Source: Montifringilla adamsi
Taxonomy: Eukaryota; Chordata; Aves; Passeriformes; Passeridae
DNA: 64,000 nt
Assembly: GCA_017590115.1 (NCBI GenBank)
Contig: JAGGNK010007448.1
Coordinates: 10,146,815-10,210,814 of the forward strand
Reading direction: 5' to 3'
Positions within the stretch are counted from its first letter, which is position 1, and the number at the start of each line of letters is the position of its first letter. Shown piece by piece: positions 47,900 through 59,319 of the stretch. Below the pieces are notes generated by a model, which saw only the letters and a list, made by a program, of their open reading frames with translations, did no database searches and had not been told where the DNA came from. The translations under genes were made by a program, and so were the position numbers.

Positions 47900-48807
47900 G
47901 TGAGACTAATTTTTGGAGAATTCTTTTGATTTTCACTATCAGCTGATGTTTAATGATACCATTAAAATCAATCAGTTTAAGTGCAGGCTACAAACTGTAT
48001 TCCTGAGCAAGATTGCTTCAAGTACTTTATTAGACAATACATTTACTGTTAAATTACATGTATCAGCTCAGGATATTCAGACAGAAACTGTTAGACCCCT
48101 ACAACAAGAGAAAATACTCTGAATTTAAAGCAAGTTTCCAGCATTTAAGCAGTAAATTATCCCCACTGACTCTGTAGGCCCCACTGCACTCACAGGAAAG
48201 TTATTTCAGATACAGCAGCAGATTTACTTTTTAACAAACAAACTGCAAATAAGTCATCCCTCTGGAACGATGCAAGCCAGGTGGAAAAGGTGAAGATAAT
48301 TAGATGCAATATAGAGATTTAAAGAGACTAAACCTCCTTTTCCTCTTTTTAGGGGAAAGGAGAGCGGGGACAGGAGCTGTGGAAACACAGACATGATGTA
48401 CTCCACTAAGTAGATCCCCTTCTCTCACTTCTGTTGTTTGAGCACTGTGGGTGAGCTCCCACCCCCAGGTTTTTTCCAAGTGAACTTTATAAAGAAATCT
48501 GAATCATTATAAACATCCTTAGTGCTCCTATTGAGAACATGCATATCCACAAGAGGAAAGGCTTTTCCACAACTGCAACTCCGATATATTCAGAGCTGGT
48601 TTAAGAAATACTAAGTGAACTCAGCATCCATAACCAGAGTGTTACACTTCTGCAATTCATTAGTCCTCGAGGTTCCATTCCGTAATTAAAATACTTTGCA
48701 GTTTAAGGCTTTACAATAAAGAATGTGCAGTCCTCAGCAGTGTTTCCACTGCCAGTCTATGGAAAACATATGCATGGAAAATCTGTACAGTGCATGTGTA
48801 CAGCCAT
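47900..48807. other. Intronic sequence upstream of mir-181a-2
   Basis: Unique AT-rich sequence, presumed part of the primary miR-181 transcript. Nothing else was recognised. Confidence 0.5.
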
Positions 48808-48902
48808 CTTTGGATAGCTTCAGTGAACATTCAACGCTGTCGGTGAGTTTGAAAACTAGAAAAAAACCATCGACCGTTGACTGTACCTTGAGGTTTATCA
48901 CA
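48808..48902 (+). ncRNA. MIR181A2: mir-181a-2 microRNA precursor
   Basis: The 5' arm at 48826-48848 is the exact mature miR-181a: AACATTCAACGCTGTCGGTG and then AGT. The 3' arm at 48866-48887 reads ACCATCGACCGTTGACTGTA then CC, and pairs with the 5' arm across a loop of about 17 bases. Flanking bases extend the stem (GATAGCTTCAG against CTTGAGGTTTATC). miR-181a guides Argonaute to seed matches of ACATTCA and in vertebrates tunes lymphocyte signalling and neural differentiation. It is assigned to the a-2 locus because it lies antisense in NR6A1, 0.9 kb upstream of mir-181b-2. The 3' arm combines ATCGACC, as in the human a-1 paralogue, with GACTGTACC, as in human a-2 (both from memory). It should be transcribed from the plus strand with mir-181b-2. 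Confidence 0.97.
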
Positions 48903-49705
48903 AACCCTCTGTTAAATGGAAAGCCTGAACCTTCAGAGATTTCACATGTGGTTGCCATTAGCAGGTCATGATTTACAGATTATATTAAGAGCTACAGAGG
49001 TTGAGTTTTTCCAGTTCTGCTTTCTCTAAAAGTGAATTGGTGTATAAGAAATGCTTGTTTTCTCTTAAAAAAAAAAAAGAATTAAAGCTTTATACTAACA
49101 CAGAATTTCTGCAGAACAGAGTATAAGAGATCAATGGAAGGTTTTGTATGGGCAGCACAAAAGCAGGAACGTATCCACACCATATGGGACACTTGGAAAC
49201 AAATCTGAGCATGGTATATATTCAAAACAGCAGAATGTAGGCCAGATCAGGATGGAAACCTTTCCATTTGGGCTGGCAACTTGAGCTTTGCTGGAAAAAG
49301 CTTTGGAATGTCAGTTCATTTGCTCCCAGGAACCTGCACTCTGTTCCAGCAGCTGCTCACCGGGCGAGGAGCGGCTCCCTCCGGGCCAGGTCCAGCTGCT
49401 CCCACAGCTCAGGCTGTCCCTGCAGCCAGGCCAGCAAGGAAACAGCCTTCCTTTGCAGGGCACACGAACCAGGGGCTGGGGAACCTCAGTGGTACCCACA
49501 TGGAACCTTCTCCAGCCCAGCTGGCTGAGCAGGACTGCAGGCTCTGGCAGCAGGTGCCTTCACAAGGGTGCAGGCACTTGTTCTGCCTCTGCAGGGACTG
49601 CAGAATCCATGAAATGAGGAAAGACACAAAGCACGTGCCAGGGAATTCTGTCTTGGGCTGCTCTGGAGTGACAGCACCATCTCTGTGGAGTGGCATCTTC
49701 AGCAT
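48903..49705. other. Spacer between the two miR-181 hairpins
   Basis: About 0.8 kb of primary-transcript sequence. The part from 49270 is GC-richer with open frames in several registers; none resembles a protein family. Confidence 0.5.
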
Positions 49706-49794
49706 CTAATGGCTGCAATCAACATTCATTGCTGTCGGTGGGTTTTCATTCCTATCAACTCACTGATCAATGAATGCAAACTGCGGACCAGCCA
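49706..49794 (+). ncRNA. MIR181B2: mir-181b-2 microRNA precursor
   Basis: The 5' arm at 49721-49743 is exact mature miR-181b: AACATTCATTGCTGTCGGTG and then GGT. The 3' arm at 49759-49778 is CTCACTGATCAATGAATGCA, identical to the human b-2 star strand as I remember it and diagnostic for the b-2 locus. The lower stem pairs TGGCTGCA with TGCAAACTGCGGACCA. Its seed ACATTCA is shared with miR-181a, so the two act on overlapping targets. It lies 895 bases downstream of mir-181a-2 on the same strand, consistent with one polycistronic primary transcript. Confidence 0.98.
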
Positions 49795-50638
49795 GCCAAG
49801 GAGCACCCACCCTGATGGCCAGGTGGCCTGTCCTGCAGGAAAAGTGACACCTTTGCCAAAGAAATGCTGTATCCAAGTTCTGCCTCCCAAAACTGTGTAA
49901 GACTGAGCCATTGTCCCACTAAAGAAGTTCAGGACACATCATCCAGCTCCTTCGTGAGCAAAGCTAAATGCTAATTAAGAAATGCACAGGGATTTTTAAA
50001 GGAGCACAACAGCTGAGGAACTAGTTCAGTTTTAATAAAAGTGACACCCAGTTGGTAAATCTATCAGTAAAGCATAAACCTACAGCTTTACCAGGTTATA
50101 GGAAATTAAACTTCCTCCTGAGCAAGCCAAGGTATGGAACAGCACTGGTCCTACAAAGTGACCAGTGAGAGATGAAAAGGGACTGAACTATGGGGCTTTG
50201 GACTGACAGGGGTGAGAACAGGAGGAAGCAAAGCAGAAAATAGTGATTTAAGGTACTGCTGCAGAGAACACTCGTCAGGGCTGTGGTGGGCAGGGCCAGC
50301 TGCAGTTCTGCTGGAAAGGTGAGGAGCTGGAGCTGACTGCTCTGTGGCTGTGCAGGAGGAGCAGACACATCTCTGCACGGCAGACAGACTGACACTGCCC
50401 TGAGACACAAGAGCAGCCTCTGGAGCTGCCCTCCAAGAAATTCCACATGACTGGCATGACATTTCTGTTGCAGAAATGCCCCTGTCTCTGGGCAGTGCGG
50501 GGCAGTAGAGGGAGGAGGCTCCTTGGTGCCCCCCAGGGCAGGGATGGTGGATCTCACCGTGCTCAGCAGTGGTGTCAGTCGGTTCCCTGGGCACTGCAGG
50601 GTCCAAGCACTTCTCTTACGCCTTGTTTGCTCCTCCAG
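49795..50638. other. Sequence downstream of mir-181b-2
   Basis: Unique sequence, presumed intron of the host transcript. A 153-codon open frame on the minus strand (50096-50557) has no recognisable motif. Confidence 0.5.
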
Positions 50639-50964
50639 TTGCTCACAGGATTATCCTGAAGGAGCCTGTTCAGACATGCTGTGCTGCCATCCCACAGGAA
50701 CCGTGTCCCTCAAGTCAGAACAACTCACCAAGGACTTCGAAACTCCGGTTTGGTGAATATTCAAAATGTATCTGCTTGCTCTGTTCAAAGACTTCAGCTT
50801 GTTCAGTTTTACACAGGAACAGCTCCACCAAGTTCAACAGCTACACACTAAACAGGCTGAACTTTGCAAAAGTGGAATTTTAGGAAAAATCTCCCCTCTC
50901 CCTGGGTCTGATAGCAAGGAGCCCTGTTCAGTCACCCACAGCAAGCACTTCCACCGACAGCCAG
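50639..50964 (+). ncRNA. MIR181A2HG: Candidate downstream exon of miR-181 host lncRNA
   Basis: The plus-strand acceptor (CTTACGCCTTGTTTGCTCCTCCAG; tract at 50615-50638) and a near-consensus donor at 50964/50965 (GACAGCCAG followed by GTAAGT) bracket 326 bases. Open frames cross it, but none shows a conserved domain, so a non-coding exon is the simplest reading. Location 0.85 kb after mir-181b-2 fits the mammalian host gene, which continues past the microRNAs. Confidence 0.35.
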
Positions 50965-53900
50965 GTAAGTGTGGTGGCTTGGTACAGGGAGTTTACCACA
51001 GCAGTGTAACTGAACAGCCCAAAAGCATGCCTGCCAAATTGTTTTAACATTATGAAAACAAGACAAATGACTCATTTTTGATGCAGTTTGACATTCTGTC
51101 TTTGAAATCTCAAAATTTTCAGCATGCTTGGCAGACTCATTCGGAAGTGAGAGTGCACAATTTGGAATTTTTCCAGAGACATCTTACATGATGTACAAGA
51201 AAGTGCTTTTGTGTTATTTTAAACAGACATTTCAACCAACTGGTTTTCCTGCATGAAAGTAGAAAATACAGAAGTCCTGACAGAGGTGTTCATCTTTACT
51301 GTGAGGACATGTGAAAATAATTCACTGCAATTACTCTGAATAAGACATTTCAGACAAACAGGGAAAATTACAGTAAAGGGGCCATTACCTCAGTTTGCCA
51401 ATGCACAACAAGCCAAAGGCTTGAGCACACATTCCACACCTCTCAAATGCTCTGGATGCACAAATAAGCTTAAAATTCAGGTTCCTACTTGGCTGTAAAA
51501 AATCCTCCAGATTTTTTTTTTTTTTGCTTTAATTTTGGGAAGGAGACAGCAAGGGAAAAAACTAAGGAAAGACAGGCACGTTCAGAATGTTTTTAAATCC
51601 ATGCTTGGGAAGCTTTAGATGTTTGTGTCAGCAACTGTTTGCTGCCTGCCAGAGGCACCACCCGCAGATCTGCCCCGGGGCACATCGGGGTGACACTGAG
51701 CACCAGCACAGCCAGTGCTGCCACCACCATGGGACAGCTGGGGACAGTGGGGACCTGCCCAGCAGGACCTGCCAGGACTCATCCATCCACTCCAGAGGCC
51801 AGCAAGGGCTGGCTCATCCACCAGAGCTGACTGGTCAGAGAGAGACAGGAAGGCATCAAAAGAACTCGAGGAGCTCGGTTTATTTAGTTTATCAAAAGTT
51901 TATATAAATATCTTCATAGGGAACAGACAAGCATTTTTCAGTTTAGCAGAAGATAACAGACATGAAAGCTGTAGGTAGACAAATGCACACTGGCAGTAAC
52001 ACACAGTTATTTAAGGGGGGAAAGAGGGTCACTGTTGGACAGCCCTGCCCTTTTTCTGCAGATACATTCTGCTGGCAGAATACTGTGGAAAATTTAGTTA
52101 TGTTTTAATACCTGTCAATGCACAAGAGTAAATATGAGCTATATCAGGCCACAAAGGTTCAACAGAGTATTAGCCAATACATCATCATGAACTATACATG
52201 TCTCTAGATGACAAATTATTCTACATATGCATGTGAAATTACCTGTTTCCATATAAAAGTGATAAACTGCATGAAAACCTAGCTAGATACCAACAAAGAC
52301 GTGTTTTATTAATCACCAGGCAAATAACTGCACACATGTTCACAACTCAGAGCCTGCCATTCATGCACTCCACAGGGCTGCTCTCACTATGAAGGAAGGA
52401 ACCAGATTTTCACTCCCATCATGCAGGAACCACAGTTCTCCAATAAAAGTAAGTGCAAGTCCACCAGCACAAAGGCACGTGGAAAGGACCATGTCCTGCC
52501 TCTGGGAGGCTTTTAGCAGTTGTGAACATCTGAGCATTACTTTGAAATGAGCTGCCAGTTAAAAGTCTGCCACATTTGAAAAATCCACCGAGTTCCCAAA
52601 CAATGAGATGAAAAGTTGCTCTCAGTGAGGGTTTCCCAGTCCCACCAGTCTGACAAGGGCCTGTTGCCATCTAGTGGATTCCCACCGACTGGTCCCTCCG
52701 CACAGCAAATGCCACTAGATGGAGTGTTAAGAAGGAGTTCTGAATTTCTACTTTTTATAGGTGTCCAGCAGCTCAGGTTTTCAAAGTCTCAAAAAGTTAC
52801 AGGCCCAGAATTACCCTGAAATTGAGGAGGATTTCACCAGCTGCTTTCAGTTTCGTGAGAAATTTCAGGCTATAGATTTCAATTTCTATAATGAAACACT
52901 ACAGAAAAAGACTCCCATGTCAACATAATTTACATCACCTCAGGGGTTTCTGTCACTCATGCAGGTACCTCCTTCACTGAGATATCTCTGGTGACAACAG
53001 ATCTTACTCGGCCTGCATTCTGCTGGTGTAAATAGTGATGTACAGACCTGGTCTGTGCTATTTTACTGAGAAATACCTCATCAGCTCTCAACTATGGGAA
53101 TCCCACTTCCATGAACAAGTATCAGCTGTAAAACTTCTCCAAGTCTCTACCATGGAGTATCAGTTCACATCTCTGGATTATCTCAGAATGAGAAACTCTA
53201 CCTTGTCACACATGGCAAGAAAAGGGGTACTTACTGCCCATGGAGTTCACAGGGAGGACAGGAGAGGAGGAACTCATCTGCTCCACATCTGTAGCTAATG
53301 GAAAAGTGAAAATGAGAAAGATGTGATGTGCATGTTACTGAGAAGGTTTTACTTTGAAAACTTTCATTTACACTGAAATTGAACACACATGTCTTCAGTC
53401 ACCCAAGGAAGCTGCTTTGAGGAGCTGGTAATTTTAACAGCATCAGCTTCCCCCTTTCAAGGTATACACATTATCTGTAGATCTGCTTTTCTCAGCAGTC
53501 ATATTAGTAATTTGTAACTTGTGATGGTTTGAGACTATCAATTCAGAGCAACTTCCAGCACAAAGAAAGTCTAAATTACATTGGGTTTAAACTGTATGCA
53601 GAGCATTACTGTGGAATAAAAGGACATGATGATCTCCCATCTGTGGCCAGTGAACCTTCAAAAGATTCCTGATCAGAAGAGAGATCCTCTTCCAAAGGCT
53701 GGCAAGCTGCTGGAATTTGATCTGGAGCAGCATCAGAAACAAGTGTCTTTAAGCACAAGACACTCCAAAGCTTTATTTTCTAGCAGCTGAAAGAAGAAAC
53801 AGAACTTCCTGCCTGTGTCTGCCAGTGAAAACCCTCAAAGTCAGAACGTGATCAAAAACAAATGCCCTCTGTGTTTTGGAAAGGATCCACCTTTCCAGGA

Positions 53901-54826
53901 CTCAAACCAGGAGAAAACCATCTTGCACTAACAGGGTCAGTTTTAACCCAAGATTAGGTAAAGCCAAGATGCATTCTTTGGGCTTGATCTCTCTCAAAAG
54001 ACCACAGCCCCTCTCAGCACATCACCACCAACACCCAAGCCAAGCAGATCAGTCTCCAGCTCTGATTTTGATGCTGGTAGGTCCCACATAATTATATATT
54101 CTGTAACTCTTGCTTAGCTCTAAGACCCAATAAGTGCACACTACAAATCTGCATTCCTAACCACAGAACACAGCCCCAGAAGCACAACTCCAGCCCACGC
54201 CAGGCTTTGCTGCCAGCCCAAATCCTGCCTTTCACATTCTTGCAATTCCCATTTCTGGGGCAGCAGGCAGTTCCCTGAGGACCACTGTTTACACTGAAAG
54301 TGCAAAGTTCTGCTGTAATTAGGCAAACCACAAACAAAAGTAAACACTTCAGCAGACCATTTTTACAGAATGTGAGAGCAGACGCTGCACCACACTGACT
54401 AAATGCTGCTGCCATGCTTTCTCACCACCCCGAGCCTCCTCGGTGTAGCTGCTCAAAGCAGCAGCTTTAGTTCATCATGTTAAACACCAGCCATAGCTGA
54501 GAACAGCAACAAACACAATTACAGATTTATTCAGCAGTGTCCTGGCTTGTTCCTGTCCTATTCCCCACTGGATTACCAAGGCATTTACTGCCTAGAATAC
54601 CTACACATGAATTTATCATCTTGCTTGGCTCTTGCAGCAGTGCTCAGAAAGCTGCATGTGACATGCAGGCTGCAGACCTCCCAACAGGCTCTGGATTACA
54701 CTGCACAGGTCTCTGATGTACTCAGAGAAGAAAAACTATTTTGTATCTTCCTATTTTCCACCTTAATACCATAGTCTCCTTAATTTAGGAACTAGCAAGC
54801 CATATATTATATATGTTTTGTAAATT
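50965..54826. other. Intronic sequence, no gene recognised
   Basis: Unique sequence in the NR6A1 intron. T runs near 51513-51525 and small direct repeats are present. A motif CATCTAGTGGATTCCCACC near 52669 is followed by GCCACTAGATGGAG, forming a loose inverted repeat with CTCF-like CCACTAGATGG (about 52711-52721). No gene was supported. Confidence 0.5.
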
Positions 54827-54848
54827 AAAAAAAAAAAAAAAAAAAAAA
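54827..54848. repeat. A22 homopolymer
   Basis: A run of 22 A is followed by CAACAAACCAAAAAC. No retroposed gene body is recognisable to its left, so its origin is unclear. Confidence 0.9.
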
Positions 54849-56879
54849 CAACAAACCAAAAACATATTCTTCATATGCAGTACAGCCATTTCAGGTTCCT
54901 GGAAAGAGTTTTGTACTTTTGCCTATTGAAAGCTACATCAGTTTTCACATACATCCAGGCTAAGCCAAGCAGTAAGCGCAGGCTGAAGTTACTCTGCCTC
55001 TTTGGAGTGCTGCAGAGTGAGCACTGAGCACAGGGGGCTGTCAGGAAGGCTGAGGGAGCAGCCCAGCAGATGGTCACTGCGGGTTACCTGCTGCTCTGGC
55101 ACACAGAGGTCACTGCCCAGCACTGGCCAGATGGCACAGGGCAGGCACTCGAGGAGAGCTGCGAGGGCAAAGTCACTCAGGGCAGTAAGCTACACCTGCC
55201 AACATCTGCAATAGTTCATCAAGTATCATTCAAGAGCAACTCAATAATGCACGTGCCTTCTGAAGAGAGGTTTCTCAGTGGAAGTGTTTAGAGAGAGGCA
55301 GCACAAATTCTCCAAGTCCTGAAATTTTAGATTGTTCACTGTAATGCCAGGTTACAGGCTGCAACAACAGCGTAACTATTTCCCAGCCAGATTTGGGAAT
55401 TTCAGTTCATGCTTGAAATTATGTGTTTTACTGACTATTTGTAGTATGTTCACCAGTGCAGATGCCATGCTCACCAGCACCCAGCTGCTCAAGTTTGGGG
55501 TCAGAATTCCCCCAATGTCTGCCCTGTGCTGCCGGGAACCCAGTGATCCCACGGCCCTGAAGAGATGAATTTTAAAATTTCTCTCTGTGTAAAAACACAG
55601 CTGTTTATGAGACATGGCAATGCTGGTTTGCTCTCTAGCCCATAATCCCCCACCCTTCCCTCCAGCTCTTTTTATCTTCATAATTGTATGTAATCCATTA
55701 AATTCCTAAAAACAGTTCATCTAAGGGAGAAGAGACACAGACTAACAACCAGACTAAGATTTTGGAAAGTGGTTTGCTCTAAAAGAAGAAAAGGACAGAA
55801 GTCTGCTCAGCTATGAAGAGCTGCTGCTGCCAATACAAGTATTTACCTCCTGACCTCTCCTCTGCCCACTCAGTGAACAGTGCCAATTGTTTTCCTGTAT
55901 TATATACTGTTTACAAGCCCTGAGTGGTATGAAAGGAATTAATAATATAGCTCATGGAACTGATGACCTTTATTGGGGTACCCCTATTTGCTGAGCAGGA
56001 ATCAGAGCAAAAAGCTCCCTTGAAACCACAGGGTTTCTTTTTAAGAGTTTTTCACTTTACAGCCTAATTTTCCACCATAACATAAATCAATTATTTCTCC
56101 TGTTTTAAGCAACAGTGCTACCTATTCTCAACCCCTTGATTTCTAACTTCCCTTGTATCAAGCCAGGCCTTGTTCTTAGGCTTTTACCACGGTCTGGTAA
56201 ACACACTGGCAAGGCCAGCCTGGAGAGCTTTGCAGGATCAGGAACATTTGGGAACACCAGCAAAAAGAAATTATGCCATTTTGAACTTCTCTTGACCTTT
56301 GCCTGCCCTTGTCCCTGTTTGTGCTAAGTGAAGGGGTATATGGGCTACTCGTAGAAATGAACCTAGCCTGAACCTGGACTCAGCACTGGACTCTGAGGAT
56401 GAGTTGTGGTGCCCCCTCCCCAGCATGGAGGAGCTCAGCAGGTGACACAGTGCAGGTAAGCCAGGGCACCCTGAGCTCAGGGACCCCCGAGGTGGGAAGG
56501 AGCAGAAGTACTGACTCAGGGAGTGCCACCTTGTCCCCCTGCCCAGGATCAACCACACACATGGATCCCTGTGGCACAGCCCAGTGCTGCTTGTGGGGCT
56601 GCAGGCAGGAGATGTGCGTGGGACAGGATGCTCCAGAGGTGACTCTGCCGTGTCCCACACAAGGCACCAAGTGCTTCTGTCAAGCTCGTGGCCGTGAGCT
56701 GTCACAAGCCCAGCCTGACCCAGCTGTGGGGCTCTCCACGACCCAGGCTCTCTCTGCTGAGCTGCTCCCCAGCCTGCACCATTCCATGGGGTTATCCAGG
56801 TGCAGGACTTGATGTCTGTGTCTAACTTTGAAGTTTCAATCAACTTTTTCCTTCAGGTTACTGAGGTCCTTCTGAACAG
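54849..56879. other. Intronic sequence, no gene recognised
   Basis: Unique sequence in the NR6A1 intron. The GC-richer part at 56380-56850, next to the CR1 fragment, might be a further decayed part of that element, but I could not align it. Confidence 0.45.
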
Positions 56880-57395
56880 CAGCTGTGCCCTCCAGAGTAT
56901 CAACCTGCTGTCATCTGCAAGCCTGAGGAGTTTGTCCATCCCTCCATCCTGGTGGTTGATGAAATTGCTCAACAGTGTTGGCCCCAACACTGACTCCCAA
57001 GGACAGTCACAGTATAATGGCCACCAGTTAGTGCTTGAACTCGACTGCCACCCTTTGAACAAAACAGCCCAGGTTTGCACCCAAAAAAAACCCAGCCCAG
57101 GTTTTCACCCATGCCTGCTAGGATGACATGGGAGACTGCATCAGAGGCCTTACCTAATGCTAAGGTTAATGACAGAATTACTCTCTCCTCATCCATGGAT
57201 CCAGTCATTTCATCACAGAAGGAAGGAGGGTGCTCAGGCATGATCTCTCCCCTTGGTAAACCCACAGTGAATGTTCCCAATTACCTTCCTGTCCTTCAAG
57301 TGCCTGGAAATGCCTTTTGGGAGGATTTGCTCCACACCCTTCTCACTGAGGGGCTGAGACAAGGCTGACCAGCCTGCAGCTCCCCAGAGCAGCTA
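56880..57395 (-). mobile_element. CR1 LINE ORF2 fragment (reverse transcriptase), decayed
   Basis: On the minus strand the fragment translates in broken frames to pieces of the CR1 reverse transcriptase: ALGKASDAVSHVIL (where active copies have a KAFDTVSH-type motif), then after frame changes SVLGPTLLSNFINHQDGG and LLRLADDSRL (the GSVLGP-LF-IFINDL and FADDTKL region). The second catalytic block is corrupted to LADDS. There are frameshifts and stops between the pieces, so it is dead. DNA anchors are CTGTCATCTGCAAGCCTGAG and GGAGGATTTGCTCCACACCC. It has no complete 5' or 3' end and is much older than a functional copy. Confidence 0.8.
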
Positions 57396-59297
57396 CTACT
57401 CAGCAGAGCTGAGCTGAAGGTGATTCATTATCCCTTATCAGCTAAATTTTACTATACAGAGACATTCCTCCCCTTTCCCCTACATTGGGTAGAGCTTGTC
57501 TCACCTCAGTGCTGAAAACACACACTGTTTGCAGAGAGGAATGGGAAATAAGGTCATTTCGTGATAAATATTTTTACTTATTTTTATTCATATGGAAAAC
57601 AATCCCAGTTCTTGCTTACCAACAAAACTGAAAGGAAACCTACACAGAGATGCATCTTCCATGTACCTGCACTGTATTCCTCAATAAACTCTCTACAAAC
57701 ATTGTTATTTTAAATGCCTGTTTACATTCCAGTAAAATTCTGTCAGCATGCTATCTGATTTATTGATGCCATCAAAAGTCACAGGATTCCTGACGTGCCT
57801 CCTGAGGCACAACAATCAAAGCAGAAAGGAGATGCATCTTGCTGTGGTATCAGCATTACCACATACCTTATGGGCTGGGTTTCCAGAAGCCTCTGTGATT
57901 TCTGGGACAGAGCACAGTGCTCTTCTGGAAAGCTGCTGCTTCCCTGCGAGGTTCTGCAGGCTCTGCTCCTGGAAAATGGGGTGCTGGGGAGGGAGCACCC
58001 CCAGAGCCAGCTCGTGGGTAACAGCAAGGCTCAGGGCAGCTCTTGGCCAGCTGATTCCTCTAAAGGGGACTCTTACACATTTGGCATCTTACTTCAGATC
58101 TTGCTTTTAGGCTACCAAAAGGGAAAACACAGTCAAGCACCAATGCTTTTTAGAAAAATGATGATGATGATGATGAAGAATAAAGCCTGTCCTAGAAGAA
58201 GGTGATTGTGTCTGTTTCACACCCAGTGCCTCTCAGCACTCAGCACTCCAGGGCACACACACACTGCCTTTGTCCCTGGGCATGAGATTTTTGCATCTTC
58301 TCTACCTGGAGAACGTTTTGGTCTATTAGGGTGTTGCCTACCAGGCAGCCCAGCCTACTCCAGTATTGAAAGATCAATTGCATAATCAGTGTGTAAATCT
58401 GGGGAAATTCCTTATTGACTTTTTGATCACTGATAAAGTGTTGGCCAACATAAGGCATACCATTCAGCAAAATCCATCTAGAGTGCACTGGAATTACCTA
58501 CATCAAAAAAAACCAGAATTGACTGATATTATACAAGAGATGCTATTTTTTGAAGAGTTAACATCAACACAGATTAATACTGATCTCCTGATAAATAACA
58601 GCATGTTATGATGTACAGAATACGGCAGAAATCATGTTGCAAATGAGGCAGCATTGCCAGAGACAAGTTGTTCTAGACTGCAACCAGTGCACCAGGATAG
58701 AACCACCCCTGTAACTGGACCCCTGTCACAGTGGGAACAGAGAGGGGTGGCTCTCATCTTTGTGAGGCCACCTGCACCTGGCTGTGGCTGCAATAACTGA
58801 CCAGCCCTTGAGACTTCAGGTTTTCCTTCCATTACTGATGGGAGCATCTTGCTCATGAAATGCAGCGGTCAGAGCCCCAGTTCCCTCTCAGCCCACCAGT
58901 ACCAGCATCCCGGCTCTGCTGCAGGGAAAGGCTCACGTGAAGCATCTGGCCTCCCAGGGACAGGGATTACAAACGGGCAGGAATCAAGGGAAATTCGATT
59001 CTTTCTCCCCACCTACTGTCTTCATGTTTGCAAACCGTATTAGCTCCTGCTGCTTGCAATTCCAGAAACACTTCCCTTTCTCTTTGGGGCTCTTGCCAGC
59101 CACATCTGCCTATTGCTGTAATCTCATTTTGCAGGGTGCCACATCTCTTAGTAGCTTTTAATTGTGGTAACACGTCTAAGCATCTTAGAAAGCACACCAG
59201 AAACTGTCTGGCAGACAGAAAAATGATGTTCAGAATAGAAACATTCTTCCTGACATTTGGATATTTGTCTCCACTTGTACTAGAAAATTACTAGAAA

Positions 59298-59319
59298 TTT
59301 CTGCATTTAAATGCAGAAA
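59298..59319. repeat. Perfect 22-bp palindrome
   Basis: TTTCTGCATTT is followed directly by its reverse complement AAATGCAGAAA. Flanking AAA/AATT bases extend it imperfectly. The inner ATTTAAAT and the ATGCAG arms are AT-rich; no known site was assigned. Confidence 0.85.
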
